Positions 47,401-59,860 of a stretch of DNA of 64,000 nucleotides are shown here, piece by piece; within the stretch, counting starts at the first letter, position 1; each line of letters starts with the position of its first letter. Location: positions 71,717,683-71,781,682 of the forward strand of contig NW_023601433.1 in the NCBI RefSeq assembly GCF_014898055.3, read 5' to 3'. The DNA is from Talpa occidentalis (Eukaryota; Chordata; Mammalia; Eulipotyphla; Talpidae). The notes under the pieces were generated by a model. That model had not been told where the DNA came from. It ran no database searches and saw only the letters and a program-made list of their open reading frames with translations. The position numbers and the translations under genes were made by a program.

Positions 47401-47934
47401 TATTTGCTTGTAATGGTATTCATTATGATGATTATTGGTTTTAGCTTTTAGAATTGGACTTGCATTTTTAAAAATAAGACCTCTTTTTTCTTTGCAAATA
47501 AGTTTATCTCATAGGAATCTGATATTTTGCATTTTATATAAGCCCAGTGAAAATGTCTATTCTGTAGACTGTCACCAGAGAAAAGAATTTCAATATTTCC
47601 TTTAGAAATCTTTGCATGAAAAGTTAAAGTGAGATGGAACCTTACTGGAAGATTTCAGTTGCCATGGCTACTGGGTAATCCAGTAACTCCTGTTCTTACA
47701 TATGGTCTCTGCTAGACCTTCAACCATCGGATCTTACAGAATTCTGGCTTCTGAGTGTGTTTTATGAGTCCCTGCTGGCTTTACCCAGAAAGGCTTTGGG
47801 GGCTGTCTCCTGGGCCAGTGGCCTTAGGGTTTGCCTTCATCAGCATCCTGAGTGTTGGGGTTGCCACCTCCATTCTGGATATGAGCAAGCTGAGCCCTGT
47901 GGAGTCTGAATTATGTAGTTATTTCCTCCTTCAT
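44431..47934 (+). other. Intron with a LINE remnant
   Basis: About 45700-46170 resembles the reverse LINE 3' text at 7870 ('caaaagtgatccagagacg', 'gcacatgtggcggtgcatat'). Around 44400-45450 and 46200-47700 I see only unique sequence and small MIR traces. Confidence 0.5.
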
Positions 47935-48900
47935 CTGTTTGTTCACTCAACAAGCATTTGTGGAGCCCTTCTCTATCAGGCACTGGTCTGGGCACCGAGC
48001 ATCAGTGTGGAATGACTGGTAGCTCCTGCCCTGGTGGAGCACAAGTCCTGGGGGGAGGAGACCATCTATGAATAATTAATACACATACATGCGTGAAGAC
48101 AGCAGATTGAATGGTGTGACCAAAAGGCCTCTAAGAGGAGGTGGCATTTGAGCAGCGGCCTGGAAATAGCCCTCCATGCAGGGATCGTGGGGAAGGTGTT
48201 TCAGGCAGCGGCAACCATGGGCGCTGAGGTCCCGAGGTGGGAATGATTTAGAGGGGGTGATACCGCTGACAAGGTCAGCATGACCAACCTAGTAGTGAGC
48301 CAGGGAGGGGAGCAGGTGGGGCCTCAGGGGCCAGGCAGAGCCTTTTGAGTTTATCCTGGTACCTGGGGGGAGACAAGGGAGGTGCTTTTGGTGGAGGCTA
48401 ATGTAATGGGGTGGAGGGCTGTAAGGCTCATCCTGGCAGGTGTGTGTGGAGGGTTGGACTGGAAGAGAAGGGGAAAGACCAGAGGCAATGGGGGCTTGGA
48501 TCCAGTGCTGAGGCAGGATGGGAGTGGTGAAGGGATCTAATTTGGGCAATAGTTTCGAGTTCCATCGAATGGGAATGAGGTGGCGGGTGGAGGAGCAGAG
48601 GAACTAAGGAAGATCGCAGTCTCCTGGCCAGGAGAAGGGAGTGGGTCATGGTGCTTCTGCAGCAGCGAGGGATGGCACTCTTGAGATGCTACCAGGTTTC
48701 CAAGAGGGGAGGGAGGTGGGATGGAAAGAAGTTCCCCTTTGACTTGAGGGCTATGTTGAAGCTGTTTTTCCTGATGGAACTGGCCCAGCAGAGGGGGAGA
48801 CATGGGCGCCACAGGGGACAGAGGGACAATCAGATGCAGGGATGATATCTCGAGTGAGGGAGAGACATTCATTGGGACCCAAGAGAGGTGCTGGCAGGTG
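47935..48900 (+). repeat. Ancient L2-type interspersed repeat, long copy
   Basis: The order 'tgttcactcaacaagcattt', 'tcaggcactggtctgggcac', 'gaggaggtggcatttgagca' and 'ggtgtttcaggcagcggcaa' marks the same old repeat as at 38400. It is then followed by related, more diverged text to about 48900. Confidence 0.55.
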
Positions 48901-51827
48901 GAGAGTCAGGGTGGGCTTCCAGATGGCGGGGGCAAGGATGCACGATCATTCTCTGATTGCCTTGATTTCTCTGAGTGAAGCAAGAGGTGTGGTCACCAGC
49001 TGAGTGTGACGAGGGAAGGAGAGGGGTCTTGCATGAGTGGGGGGAGGGAATTAACTAAGTTTTGGGAGCAAACAGTTTGCAGGTTTATGTCCAGTCATTC
49101 ACAGAGCACTTATTACGTGCTAAGTGATCCCCGGACGCTTAAAAGCCAGAATTCTGTCTCACTTAATCCTCACAAAAGTCCTCCAAAGAGGTCAGGAGAC
49201 AGAGCTAAGAGAGGTGAAGCAAATTGCCTGAAGTCCCAGTGCTCACTGGCAGGCAGGTCAGACTTGGAGACAGGAAGTAGGGCTGTGCTTTACAGCCTGA
49301 GAACCAAATTTGAGGCCTAGAACTCGTGGTGCCGTTGGTAGGACCTCAGTGCTAGGAGAGACGGGGTGACACCCTTCATGTGCTCAGCCCACAGGAGGGC
49401 ATCGTGATGGCCACCCGCTCCCCGACCAGTCTCCACTTACTTGGTTTCTCTTCGCGACACTCACAGCCAGCATGTCAGTACTGCATGCCCTTCTCAGTTG
49501 AAGAATCCCTCCTCAAAGGGGCTTCTTTAAGTCCATTTAGAAATAAGAACACTTGTGCAGGGAGGGTGGGGAACTCTAGTTGTTACAGTTATTATTATAC
49601 TCAGAAAATAAAATACTCCCTGCCACTCTGCCCCTCCCCTTCCCCCACTGTCCACACGCCCTGTAAGTCACAAGTCCCGGGGACACTGGTTTCCAGGCAC
49701 CTCACTGACCCTCAGCAGTTATTGAGGTGGGTCAGCCTGAGGACCCTGTGTGGGCTTTTGCATCTGAGCATGAGAGGTGAGTGCAGCCCCCTTGTTTCCA
49801 CCTGGATCCTGTGAAGGAACAAGCTGTCAACTCAGGCCTCTTGGAGAAAGGAGTTGTTGTGCCAAAAGAATAGGATATTTCCGGTTGTCCCAGGGAGACC
49901 AGGGATGGAGTAGGCTAAAAGGGAGCAGGAACGTCCCCTGTTCAAGCATGCACACAGCGAGGATTTTCTCCAGAATTCTGAATTTTCACTGGGACCGGTG
50001 CTCGCCCCTGCAGACCCTCAGGGTGGTTTTGTGGAGTCAATGAGTGGCTCAGACCAGAAGGGCTCTCGCAGGTCTCCAGAGGCACCGCCTTGCTGTGGGC
50101 AGGGGAGAGAGGCCCAGCAGTGCCTGGGTCTGGTCACACAGCAGGTTAGAAGTGGAACTGGGCCAGCCAGGGCTCCCGACCCCGCCCAGAGGTGGGAGGT
50201 GGCCAGAACATACCTCAGTGGCAGTTCATGGCAGCAAAGGTTGATGCAACTTAATCCCCTTGAGCCTCCCCCAGTGACCTCTCCAGGCCACCTCTCCTTT
50301 TGCAGAAGAAGGGAAAATTGAGGCTCAGGGCAGTGTAGTTAGCAAACACGTCATGTTTCTTGAGAAAGGCCATTGTGCAAAGGACACTTGAGAAGATCCT
50401 TGACTGGTGACGTGTCCTGCATTCTACGGATGACTGTGTTGTGATGACATGGTCTATGTAGGGCACGTCTGGAACGACTTGTGATCCAGCCCTTCCTTCA
50501 GATCCTCGCTAGCACTGAGTCTGCACCTGGCCCAGTCGACCCCCTCCTTCATTCAGCAGCTTTTTATGGAGGGCTTTCAGGGCTGGAAGTTGTGTGGTGG
50601 TGAGACGGGGTGGATTTGCCTGGTCCTGTGTGCAGTTTCTGGAGCCTCTGACAAAGACTCACTGCAGAACAAGTGTGTGAAAGGACATCAGCTGCAAACT
50701 AGGCAGACCCAGGCTCCAGACTTAGCTCTGCTACCTCCTAGCTGCGTGGCCACGGGCATAACACTGGTCACCTCTGACACTCAGTCCCCCCTGTAAAATG
50801 ACAGAGATACTGCCCACCTCATAGAAGTTGTCTTAGCGATTCTGTGAGAAAGGATGTGTGGTTCTTACAAAAGATGGAGCTCCAGTGGTCCAGTCTCTAC
50901 AGTGAATCACGTGCCAGCACCCATGAGCAAACAATAAAAACATAAACTTACTCTAATGTTTCTTCGTGTTTTAAGAGAACCTTAAGCAACATTCTAAGTG
51001 ATAAGCCACAGTCACACAGATGACCTGTAAGTCTCCTGAAACTCACCCCTGCACGGCCAGTCTGTTTTCTCTCCTTTTGTCTGCACCCTGGCCCTTCGTG
51101 ATTTAGTTCAATCTGTGCTTTGGTTAGTCTTTAGCTTCTCCCCCTTGTCACTGGGCCTGTTGTTTTCTGGCCAGAATAGAAGTTTCCTTTGAAGGTGCAG
51201 TGTCTGAGGAAGGAAGGCTTTGCCAGGCCTGCTGGCAATGAAGCTCTCCCTGGGATCAGATGGAGACGGAGCATTTGAAACCGTGGAGACAGACTTGTTC
51301 CCTGCCTGTTGCAGATGGTAGTAGGGAGTTCTTCCTGTTCTTTCTGGGATGAGCAAGAAAGTTGTCTAGAGCTTCTGGGGGAATTCCCGTATGTCCCCTG
51401 GGTCTCATCAGACGAGAAGAGACCATCTGTGGTAGGGTGTTTGGTGAAGCGGGCGCCCCACACAACTCTGGTAACTTGGAATTCCAAAGAGTACTTATGC
51501 GTGCTCGGCACAGCCCACACGGGTCCTTAAGGCTGCGGTGGCCGGCAAGGGCACTTGTCTGTGAGCCAGCTCTGAGGCTGCCTCTGGGTACCCTGGTGAC
51601 CAAGTGAGAAATGTTTCAGGGGCTAAGTTTCCCTTGACCTCAGCTACACTGTGGAGCTGGCAGAGCTGGTCTTAGCCCTCACTCAAGACACACAAGTCTG
51701 GTGGGGCCTCTGGCTTCACAGACAGGCCTTTTTTCCCTGCTTTCCTGCTGGTCCCATGTGGCAAGACTTACCCAGCCTAGGTCCCTTACTCCCAGACTAC
51801 TGCTTATTATAAAAGCCATCACCTTTA
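48901..51827 (+). other. Intron with MIR/L2 traces
   Basis: L2-like 'tcacagagcacttattacgt' at about 49098 runs into a reverse MIR (about 49130-49270). A forward MIR lies at about 50690-50870 ('cctagctgcgtggccacggg'). No exon is recognised. The ORFs present are short and lack splice context. Confidence 0.55.
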
Positions 51828-52570
51828 TTTTTTGATAGCTTTATTGAGCCTACAATAAGTTGTACATATTAAAACAATTCCATTTGATGAGTTTTGACAT
51901 ATATATTCCCATGGACCCATCACCACAATTAAAATAATATATCCAGCACCCCCAAAAGTTTCCTCGTATTCCGCCACAATCCAGCCCTGTCCTCAAGCAA
52001 CCTCCCTCTGATTTGCTCTCTGTCACCATATATTAGTTTGCATTTTCTATGTTTTTATAAAAATGGAATCTCCCATGCTGCATAGTTATTGTGCCATTTT
52101 CCCCCTCTACCCCCTGCCGGGGTTGTGTGTATTGGCAGCTCACTCCCTTTATTGCTGAGTGCTGTTCCACTGCAGGGTGGGTCAGTTTGTGTGTCACTCA
52201 CCTGTTAGTAGACATTTGGGCTGATTCCATTCTTGGCGCTTATAAACAGCAGCTATGAATGGTCATGCACGAGCCTCTGTAGGGCCATACACTTTCATTT
52301 CTTCCGGGTTAAAAACGCCAAGAAATAAAATGGCTGGGTCATATGGCAGGCATGTGGAAAACTCTTTTTTTTTTTTAAAGATTTGTTTATTTACGCATAG
52401 AAGAACTGGGGTATAGGACAGAGGTGCAGGGGGCGGGGGTGGTGGTGAGAGGATTCTCTGTGTTAAACTTTTTAAGAAACTGCCAAACTTTTCTAAAGTG
52501 GTCATACTACTATTTTGCAGTTCATCCCCTAAGTTTTAGTTGCTTCAGATTCTTACCAACAGTTGCTATA
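51828..52570 (-). mobile_element. L1M 3' fragment split by a SINE
   Basis: Begins 'tgatagctttattgagccta' and passes 'catatatattcccatggacc' and 'ggctgggtcatatggcaggc'. It is interrupted at 52363-52455 by a truncated SINE, then resumes 'taaactttttaagaaactgc' to about 52570. Confidence 0.85.
52363..52455 (-). mobile_element. 5'-truncated tRNA-derived SINE
   Basis: Only the tail side is present: T-rich run, 'gatttgtttatttacgcata', 'gaagaactggggtatagg', then 'gaggattctct', where it stops. The tRNA-like head and most of the body are missing. It is nested in L1M and lies antisense to the gene. Confidence 0.85.
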
Positions 52571-52834
52571 CCGCTGTCATTTCATCAGGAAGAGCTTTTC
52601 AAAATGCTGAAAGTAACAGAAGATCCCTTAAAGATGGATCAAACAATAAGGACTTGTATTATTTCATGCAATTAACTTGGTGGAGGGACAGGGGAGCATG
52701 TAATGCAGGGTCTGGATGGCCTGTGAGCTAAGAACGAGTTTTACATTTTTAAAAGGTTGTGCAAAAATCCAAAAAAAGCAAAAAAGAAAAATGTGATGGG
52801 GGCCACATATATCCCATAAAACATTACGAAAAGT

Positions 52835-53114
52835 GGGCCTCCCCAGTGGCGTAGTGGTTGAGCGCTGGGTTGCGAAGCTGCCCGAAGCCTCTGTGGCGCC
52901 GGTTCGATCCCTAGCTGCTCCCCGGCCACCGGAGGAGGGTCCCGCATGGCTCGCAGACCTCTCCTGCCGCCTGCTGCTCCCCTCAGCAGTGTAGTTCGGT
53001 CCTTCTGCCTGCTCTGCTCCCCGCTCTGGCTCTGGTGAATTCTCTCACCCTCCTGCGCTTCTGACTGTACCCAGTGCTTATATAAATAAATAAATAAATA
53101 AATCTTTAAAAAAA
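52835..53114 (+). mobile_element. Full-length tRNA-derived SINE, head type H1, sense orientation
   Basis: Head 'gggcctccccagtggcgtag' with a box-A-like 'tggcgtagtgg' and a perfect box B 'ggttcgatccc' (about 52902). Then comes the body ('cctctcctgccgcctgctgc', 'ctctggtgaattctctcacc') and an (AAAT)n tail ending 'aatctttaaaa'. A 12-bp target duplication with one mismatch, 'attacgaaaagt'/'attactaaaagt', is at 52823-52834 and 53115-53126. It is the only copy of the eight in the same orientation as the gene. Confidence 0.95.
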
Positions 53115-53126
53115 ATTACTAAAAGT

Positions 53127-56100
53127 TTGTCAAGTTCTAGATGAGTAGGTCAACCCAGGTTCTTTGCTTCTTCCTATTCGCTCCTCATGGTCCCAAGATG
53201 GCTGCCACAGTTCCAGCCATCAGGGAGATTGGTTATCATCCAGCCAAGGAAGAGGAGGTGCATTGATGAGAGATGTCTCTGTGTGGTCTACCTAGAAGAC
53301 TTCCCCCATGTCCCACTGGCTGGAATCTTTACCCACTGTTACTGTAAGACAGTGTGGGAAATGAGCAGCCAGCATTTTCATGGCTTAGCTAGGAAGGAAG
53401 AATGCTGTTCATAGTAATTTTCCTGTGCTAGTCCTTTGTTAGTTCCCTGGTCTCCAGTTGTGTTGAGTTTGAGTTGGGTAAAGAATAACCTGTGAGTCTC
53501 AGCCTCAGTTTCTCTATCTGAAATTTAGGGAGAGTGATAGCCCTTTAAAGGGATAATGGGTTCCACAGTTTGAATGAATATGCATGGAAAGTGCCTAATG
53601 TGCCTAAGCACATAGTAGTTGCTTAATACATTTCCTCTCCCTGCCTCCTCAACTGTAATGTTGAGCCACCTGTGTGCTAGGCCTAGGGATGGGCTCAGGA
53701 AACACAGGATGGAGTTGACAGCCCCTCCCTTCACCGCATCTGCAGTTGGTGAGTGGAGGGAAGCTGGCCCTTATAGTACTGCACAGAGAATATGTGATGG
53801 AGGAAGCCTAGAAGCTGGAGCCTGGAAGAGGCACTGAACTAAGTGGGGAAGGCTTCCTGGAGGTGGGGACGTCATCACGAATTCTTAGTAGATTGGTAGG
53901 CATTGGCCAGGCAAAGGGGACAGGTGGATATGGGGTATAACACAAATAGAACAGTGCATCTCTCCCCTCCCTTCCTCTCCCTCTTTTCCTTTCTTCACTT
54001 CACGTGTGTGTCCTTCACTCAACACTACTGAGTGCCTCCAGTGTGGTAGGCACAGAGGCAGGAGCAGAGAGTAAGGCACCCAGGGGTTCTGCTTTCATGA
54101 GCCTTCCTTAGGGAGAGGAATAGATAAGGGATCAGGAAAATACCAAGTCATGGTAAGTGCTGAGAGTGCCGTGATGGGGAGGGACTGGCAGCTCCTTTGT
54201 ATCAGGTGGTCTCCTTAGCTTCTAGGAGTTGAGACTAGAAGCAGGAAGCATGACGGTATTGGGGGGAGTTGCAGGCAGTTCGGGGTTGCTGCACAATCAT
54301 GCAGTAGGAACAGCTGGGAGGAGGCAGCCTGGGGTCTTCCCTTGATAGCCTTGGCGAGGAGGGCTCTTGGCAGGCTTGGGTCCAGGCTAGCCCAAGGGCC
54401 AGGGCTCCGAGGCTGCTACAACGTGCCTTGTGCCCACGAGGTAGGATGTTGTGAGGGCCTACAGGGCAGCACACCTTTGTCAGAGTGCTAAGGCTGCCTG
54501 GCTGCCCTGTCCCTGCCCTCCCCGCCTGGCACAGCGTGGCTCCTGGAACAGAGTGGGCGGCACAGAGGAGGAGCTCTCCGTGTGTAGAGAAGCAAGGCAC
54601 AGGAGGATGGACCTCCAGCTGGGTCGGGAGAAAGCCACTCCTGTGCGGAGGTGGGGGAAGCAGGATGTTACTCATAGAGGCTTTGAGATGAGAGGAGGGT
54701 GGCCGAGTGCTGAGGGCTGGTGAGTTGAGTGACTGAGTGATGGGGGCGGGCATGGGAGGTCAGTCATAGCCTTTCAGATGCCCACTGTCCTCTTGACCAC
54801 TGAGCCACAGCTGCCAAAAGGATGGTTTGGCTTATAAACCTCTGAGCTAGACTTTGTACCAAGTTGCTTCAGCCTTTGCCCTCTGCCTTAGCTTCTTCAA
54901 TGGGGGATTGTGCTGTTCTCATGCATTGTCAGAACACATCATGTAACCACTTGGTAAGGAGGGGACCATTTTTATTCCATTTTGAAAGTCCAGGAAGGGG
55001 GTGCTCGCACAGGGAGGGTGACTAACAGCACAGACTGTGGGCTCAGCCAGACCTGGGTGTGAGCTGGGGCTGTGCACACCACAGCCATGTGACTTCATCA
55101 CTTATCCCTGTCCCTGGTCTGTACCATGGTGGTCATAACTTTCCAGGGTGATACAGGTCAAGGAGTTGATGGTGCACATAGTAGGCTCTCAGCAGATGAG
55201 AACTACTCTGATTCTTACATTTATGCATAAAATCCAAATAAAACCACACTGGGACCAGGAATTGGTTCCCCAGCACTGGCACAATAATGGCACATAGTAG
55301 GTACTCAACCAAATGCTGCTTGAAGTCAGAAGGGAGGGAATGATCAAGGGGAGAACTGCTCATTCTTCCAGTCTTTTCCAATCTTTATAAGGATCCTTAA
55401 AATGTTGGGGTGCTGGTTAGGCAGCTATTCTGGCAAGTACAGCAAAATCACTGCTCAGAATATACTTTTTAGGGGACATCATGTATCCCTCATCCCAGTT
55501 CTAATTTGTTGTTCCCCAAGAACATCTTGCTCATTTTTTGCAAATCGATCCAAAAATGAGAAAATTCAGCTGCTGTGATGGGAAGAAATGTGTTGACCAA
55601 TCCCAGGCCTTGCAACCAGATAGAGACCCCAGTGGGCTGCTTCTCTTCCTGGGAGAGACTGGGAGCATCCTGGGCCCTGACTGCCCAGAGCCAGTGGGCA
55701 GCTCAGTGGGAGGAATGAGAGAGGCCCTTGGCCTGTCCTACTTCCAGGCTAGAGGAGCCGGAGCACCCAACTTACTCAGCTCGTTGAAGAGGGGCTGTAA
55801 TTACAGATTGGCCTGGCCATGGCCCCCAGTGGAAAGTGCAGCTTCCCGGAGCTCCAGGTGGGGCCTGCCAAAGAAGGGTGATGCACTGTGGTCTGTTTCT
55901 AGAAAGATTTCCTTTCCAGATGGTATATTTTCCTCGCCTCCTAACATTAATTAAGGGCATCTTGGGTCATTAAAAATGACTATTTCAATAAGAATGTGAT
56001 AAATGAACATAAGGAAATAGTCTTGGGCTTGGGTTTATAAATAATCTGTATTGACTTGTAAGATCAGTCATTTCTATTTTCTATTTTGTATTGTTGTTTT

Positions 56101-59100
56101 TTTTTTTTTTCTTCCACATCAGAATTCCTTTCCCTGTTGCCTTGGAAACTAGCCTAGTGAGAGGGATGTTGGGAGCTGGGTGACTCAGGTTCAAGACTCA
56201 GTGATTCTTTTATTTCACCAGGCAGGCACATCGAATGTCTGCTGAGCTCCGTGTGCTGAGAATCAAGGGTGAACTGGACATATTCCTGCTACCCCCATGG
56301 GCTCAGAGTCTAGTGGGGAGACTGATGGGTAAATCAAGTTACAGCCCAGCACACTATCATACAGTGAGGACGGCATGGCAGGGTAGGGCCCAGAGGGGCC
56401 ACCCAGGCACATGAAGAATCAGGGGAGACATTTTGGAGGAGGGAGTACCTAGAGGTTTATAGGGTAATAGATGCCAATCACGTGAGGAAGGGGTGGAATG
56501 GTGTCCCAGACAGAGGGAACAGCATGTGCTAAGAGCTGAGCAAGGGGCAGCACGGCACATGCCAGAACAGTAATGTGTTCAGTTAGGCTGGGGAAATAGG
56601 TTAGAAATGAGATCAGAGACTCTGCCAAAATCTAGAACTCCTATAGGAACGCAGAGGGCACCTGCCACAGACTTTCTGTTAAGCTTGGTACACAATTCAC
56701 TGGGCTGGGTTCTTCAGAGAAATTAGAAGGTTGGTCTAGGGCTGTCTCGGCTGCTGGTTCTGGTTCTGACCATCTAAGATGCTGTGATTTGTCTGAACAA
56801 TGAGATGATATTAGTTATAATGATTGTCATCCCTCATGGCAGTCATTTATTGAGTGTTTACTGTGTGCCAAGTGAGAACTATCTGTCATTTCTTTGCCAT
56901 GACCTTTTAAAGTGGGAGGACTCTATGATCTCCTTTTTACAGTGAGAAAACTGTGACTCAGGATGAAGGATGGAGACCTTGGAGGGAGACCCTGAGCTAT
57001 TGGCCAGCTCTCCGCAATTATTGTTTACCAAATAGAGGGAGAGAAAACGAGTTTTAGCTGGATCTGGGAGTCGGCTCTTCCCACACGTGGTCCCAGAAAC
57101 CAGATGGCAACAAAGGAATTATTGATTTACAACTAGGAAAGTCCTTCTGCAGGTGCTACCTGACCCTGGAAGGTGTGGGGACCATCCAGAGTGTGTAGAA
57201 TAATCACTGTCCTCATGCATAAGGCTTGAGGCAGAGTGTGCCATTTTAAGGAGTCTTACAGGTGTGGGTAGACTGGGCCTTCTGGAAGGGGTAGGACTTT
57301 GGAATGAGACAGGTCAGGGTTGACATCCTAGAGCCCTACTTGTCAGCTCAGTGACCTTGAATGAGTTCTTCAGCTCCTTAAACAGTACTGGTGCCCGCAA
57401 AATGGAGACAATTAATACAAAGATCCACCTCTCTAGGGTTGTTGGAGGGCTATTTGAGATGAGATGTGTACCAGTTTTTGGCACAAAGTAAAGCCTCAAT
57501 TAATGGTTGTTCTTTCCACTTTAACACCTTTCTCATTCACAGAATATTTGTATATTCTACCCAGAATGCACACTAGTGGAATGTGTGATCTTTTGGTAAG
57601 CAGTCTTTTGGTGAAGACTGAAGTTGCTGAATGTGGTCTTGGGATGGGGTGAGGTTCATTAGAGATGGGAGCATAAGAGATGTCAGCCTTTGGTAGAGAT
57701 ACATAGCACATGCAGAAACCCAGAGGCAAGACTGAATATGGTATGCCCTCTGGTCTTTGCATATGCTGCTTCCATTTTCAACTTTCTTAGGTTACTCCTA
57801 TTCGTCCTTCAAAGCCCTACACAGGTATCCCTCTCCTAATTGTATATCCTCAATAAACATCATCTTCCCTTTGTTCTCCTTTACTCAGCTTCCTACTTTC
57901 TTGGTTGGGTTTTCCTTTCCCCTTCTTGTGTTCCCATAGCATCGTGTTCACTTGTGCATCATAACCTTTGACACTTGTATCGCAATTCTTTTTTTTTTTC
58001 TCTGACTTTTCCTTCCACTGGGTCAGGGATTCTTTAGAATGTGCCTGTCTGTATCAGAGTTTCAGGAGAAAGTAGAATAGCCTCAGGTTTGAGGTGGTGG
58101 TCTGTTGGGGCACCTTTCCCTTTAATTGCTGAGAATCAGAGAACTACTCTGAGCAGTTCAGGAACTACAGGTTCCCTCAGGGCCAGCACAGAGCTCACAC
58201 AAAATTTGGTGAATGAATGAATAATGATTGACGTTCTGATTTTTTCTGTACCTGCCCACACTTGGTCTTGGACCCTGCCTCGCATAGTGGATAAAATTCA
58301 CATTTCCTGACTCTCAGTGGCTTTGCCAGCACTTTCTGGATTAATTATGTAAGGATATGGCTTCCTTTCCTTTTTGATGCCCAGCAACATCCCAAGAGTT
58401 TCCTGGAGAGAACAGAAGAGTTTGCAGAAAAAGTCCTCTGGGGGCAATGTGCTTGCATTGCCCCAGTTTTCAGGGAGCGACTCTTTTTATAGTTGCACGT
58501 TCAGACCACAGTGTACTAACGGGAGCCAGGCGGAGCCAGCAAGCATTCTGGCTTCTCAATTCACTTCTGCACCCCTTTTCCTTTTTGTAGAAGGAGGCAG
58601 AAAAGGGTGCTCCTGCTGGAACTTGTTTTTCCTCTACTTTACTGATTTAACCTGGGCCACGATACCCTCTACCCTTTTCAAAGGTGCAGGGCAGGGGGTA
58701 GCACACTTAATAACTGTGTGCTCTTGGGCTGGCCACCCTCTTGTGTTCTTGGACTGTCCATTCTCAGTTTCCCATCTGTTAAATGAGGGTAATGATCGTA
58801 GACCAAACCTCATTACATTATTGGGAGAAGCAGAGGATGTAATATAATACCTGGCACGTAACAGGTGGTACCAATAGCATCCATGAAAATGATAAGTTTG
58901 ATGAGACTCAGAGAGGTTTAGTAACTTACTCAGGACCACACAGCTGAGAAGAGATAGAGCCAGGTCTCCAAACCCTTAACCATCATATTGTATTGATTTA
59001 GCAAATCAATGACTGAGATCAAGATGAGGTGACTGAGGCATGCTCCTAAGGGTACAAAGTTAATGGGGCATCAATAAAAGTGACCAAGTAAATAATACTT

Positions 59101-59419
59101 TTATGTAATATTTCTTAAAAATATAACTTAATGCAAAAATCCATGATGAAGAAACCATCAACATTATAAACAAAGATATATAAGTATTACTGATATTTTC
59201 TTTTGCCTCTGATATCACTATCGATCAGTATAGCACCAGTCAAGTTCTTATTTTTTGTTGGACAATCAAGTTCTTACTAATTGTTGACATATATGTGATA
59301 CATATATGATGTAAAATATGGCTGTGATGAACCTCCTGTTTGTATAGCTCATTCTCATTTTCAAAGACAGATTGCTGCATGTGGCTTATCATAAACTGCA
59401 GGGTCCAAAGGCAGGTGCA
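53127..59419 (+). other. Intron with old L2/MIR remnants
   Basis: L2-type text lies at about 54000-54250 and 56210-56620. MIRs: forward about 53480-53640, 57330-57500 and 58720-58870; reverse about 56920-56980 and 58890-58990. L2-tail-like 'cacatagtaggtactcaacc' is at about 55291. AT-rich unassigned sequence runs from 58980 to 59420. A T run sits at 56096-56110. No exon is recognised. Confidence 0.55.
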
Positions 59420-59860
59420 CCCTCCACCCCCAACCTTTACAAACATTCACAAAAATTGTACAGGGAGCACACATATACCCACCAGCCAGATTCTGTAATA
59501 GCTAACATTTTGTTATATTTGTTTGATAAAAAATACCCTTCCATTCCTTAGTTCATCTTTTTTTGCCCCCTGCATTTCATGGTTACAGGTTCCAGTACAC
59601 TTTAATATGCATGTCATTACTGGTAGGTCATTATTTTTAAGACTTTTGATCTCTGGCATTAAATTCTTTTCAGGAAGTATACATGATTCCCATTTGCCTG
59701 GAGAGACATGTCTCTTTTGCCACAACTTAGGCATCATTGGGTATTATCATTTTAGAAGTGTTTTACTTACTACTTTCTCTTTTTTCATCTAAGATTCACA
59801 GATTTCCCGTCCATGTCCAGATGGTCTTTTAAAAAACTGCATTTCTTTCCAAATCTTCAG
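59420..59860 (-). mobile_element. Old L1 fragment
   Basis: 'cagggagcacacatataccc', 'gctaacattttgttatattt' and 'tttcatggttacaggttcca' follow the reverse of an old L1 3' region. No coding capacity. Confidence 0.65.

Noticed and set aside
54235..54753. 172-codon minus-strand ORF
   Set aside because: It lies opposite GC-rich intronic sequence with L2 remnants nearby. The product is Pro/Ser-rich with no recognisable domain, and no promoter or splice context is present.
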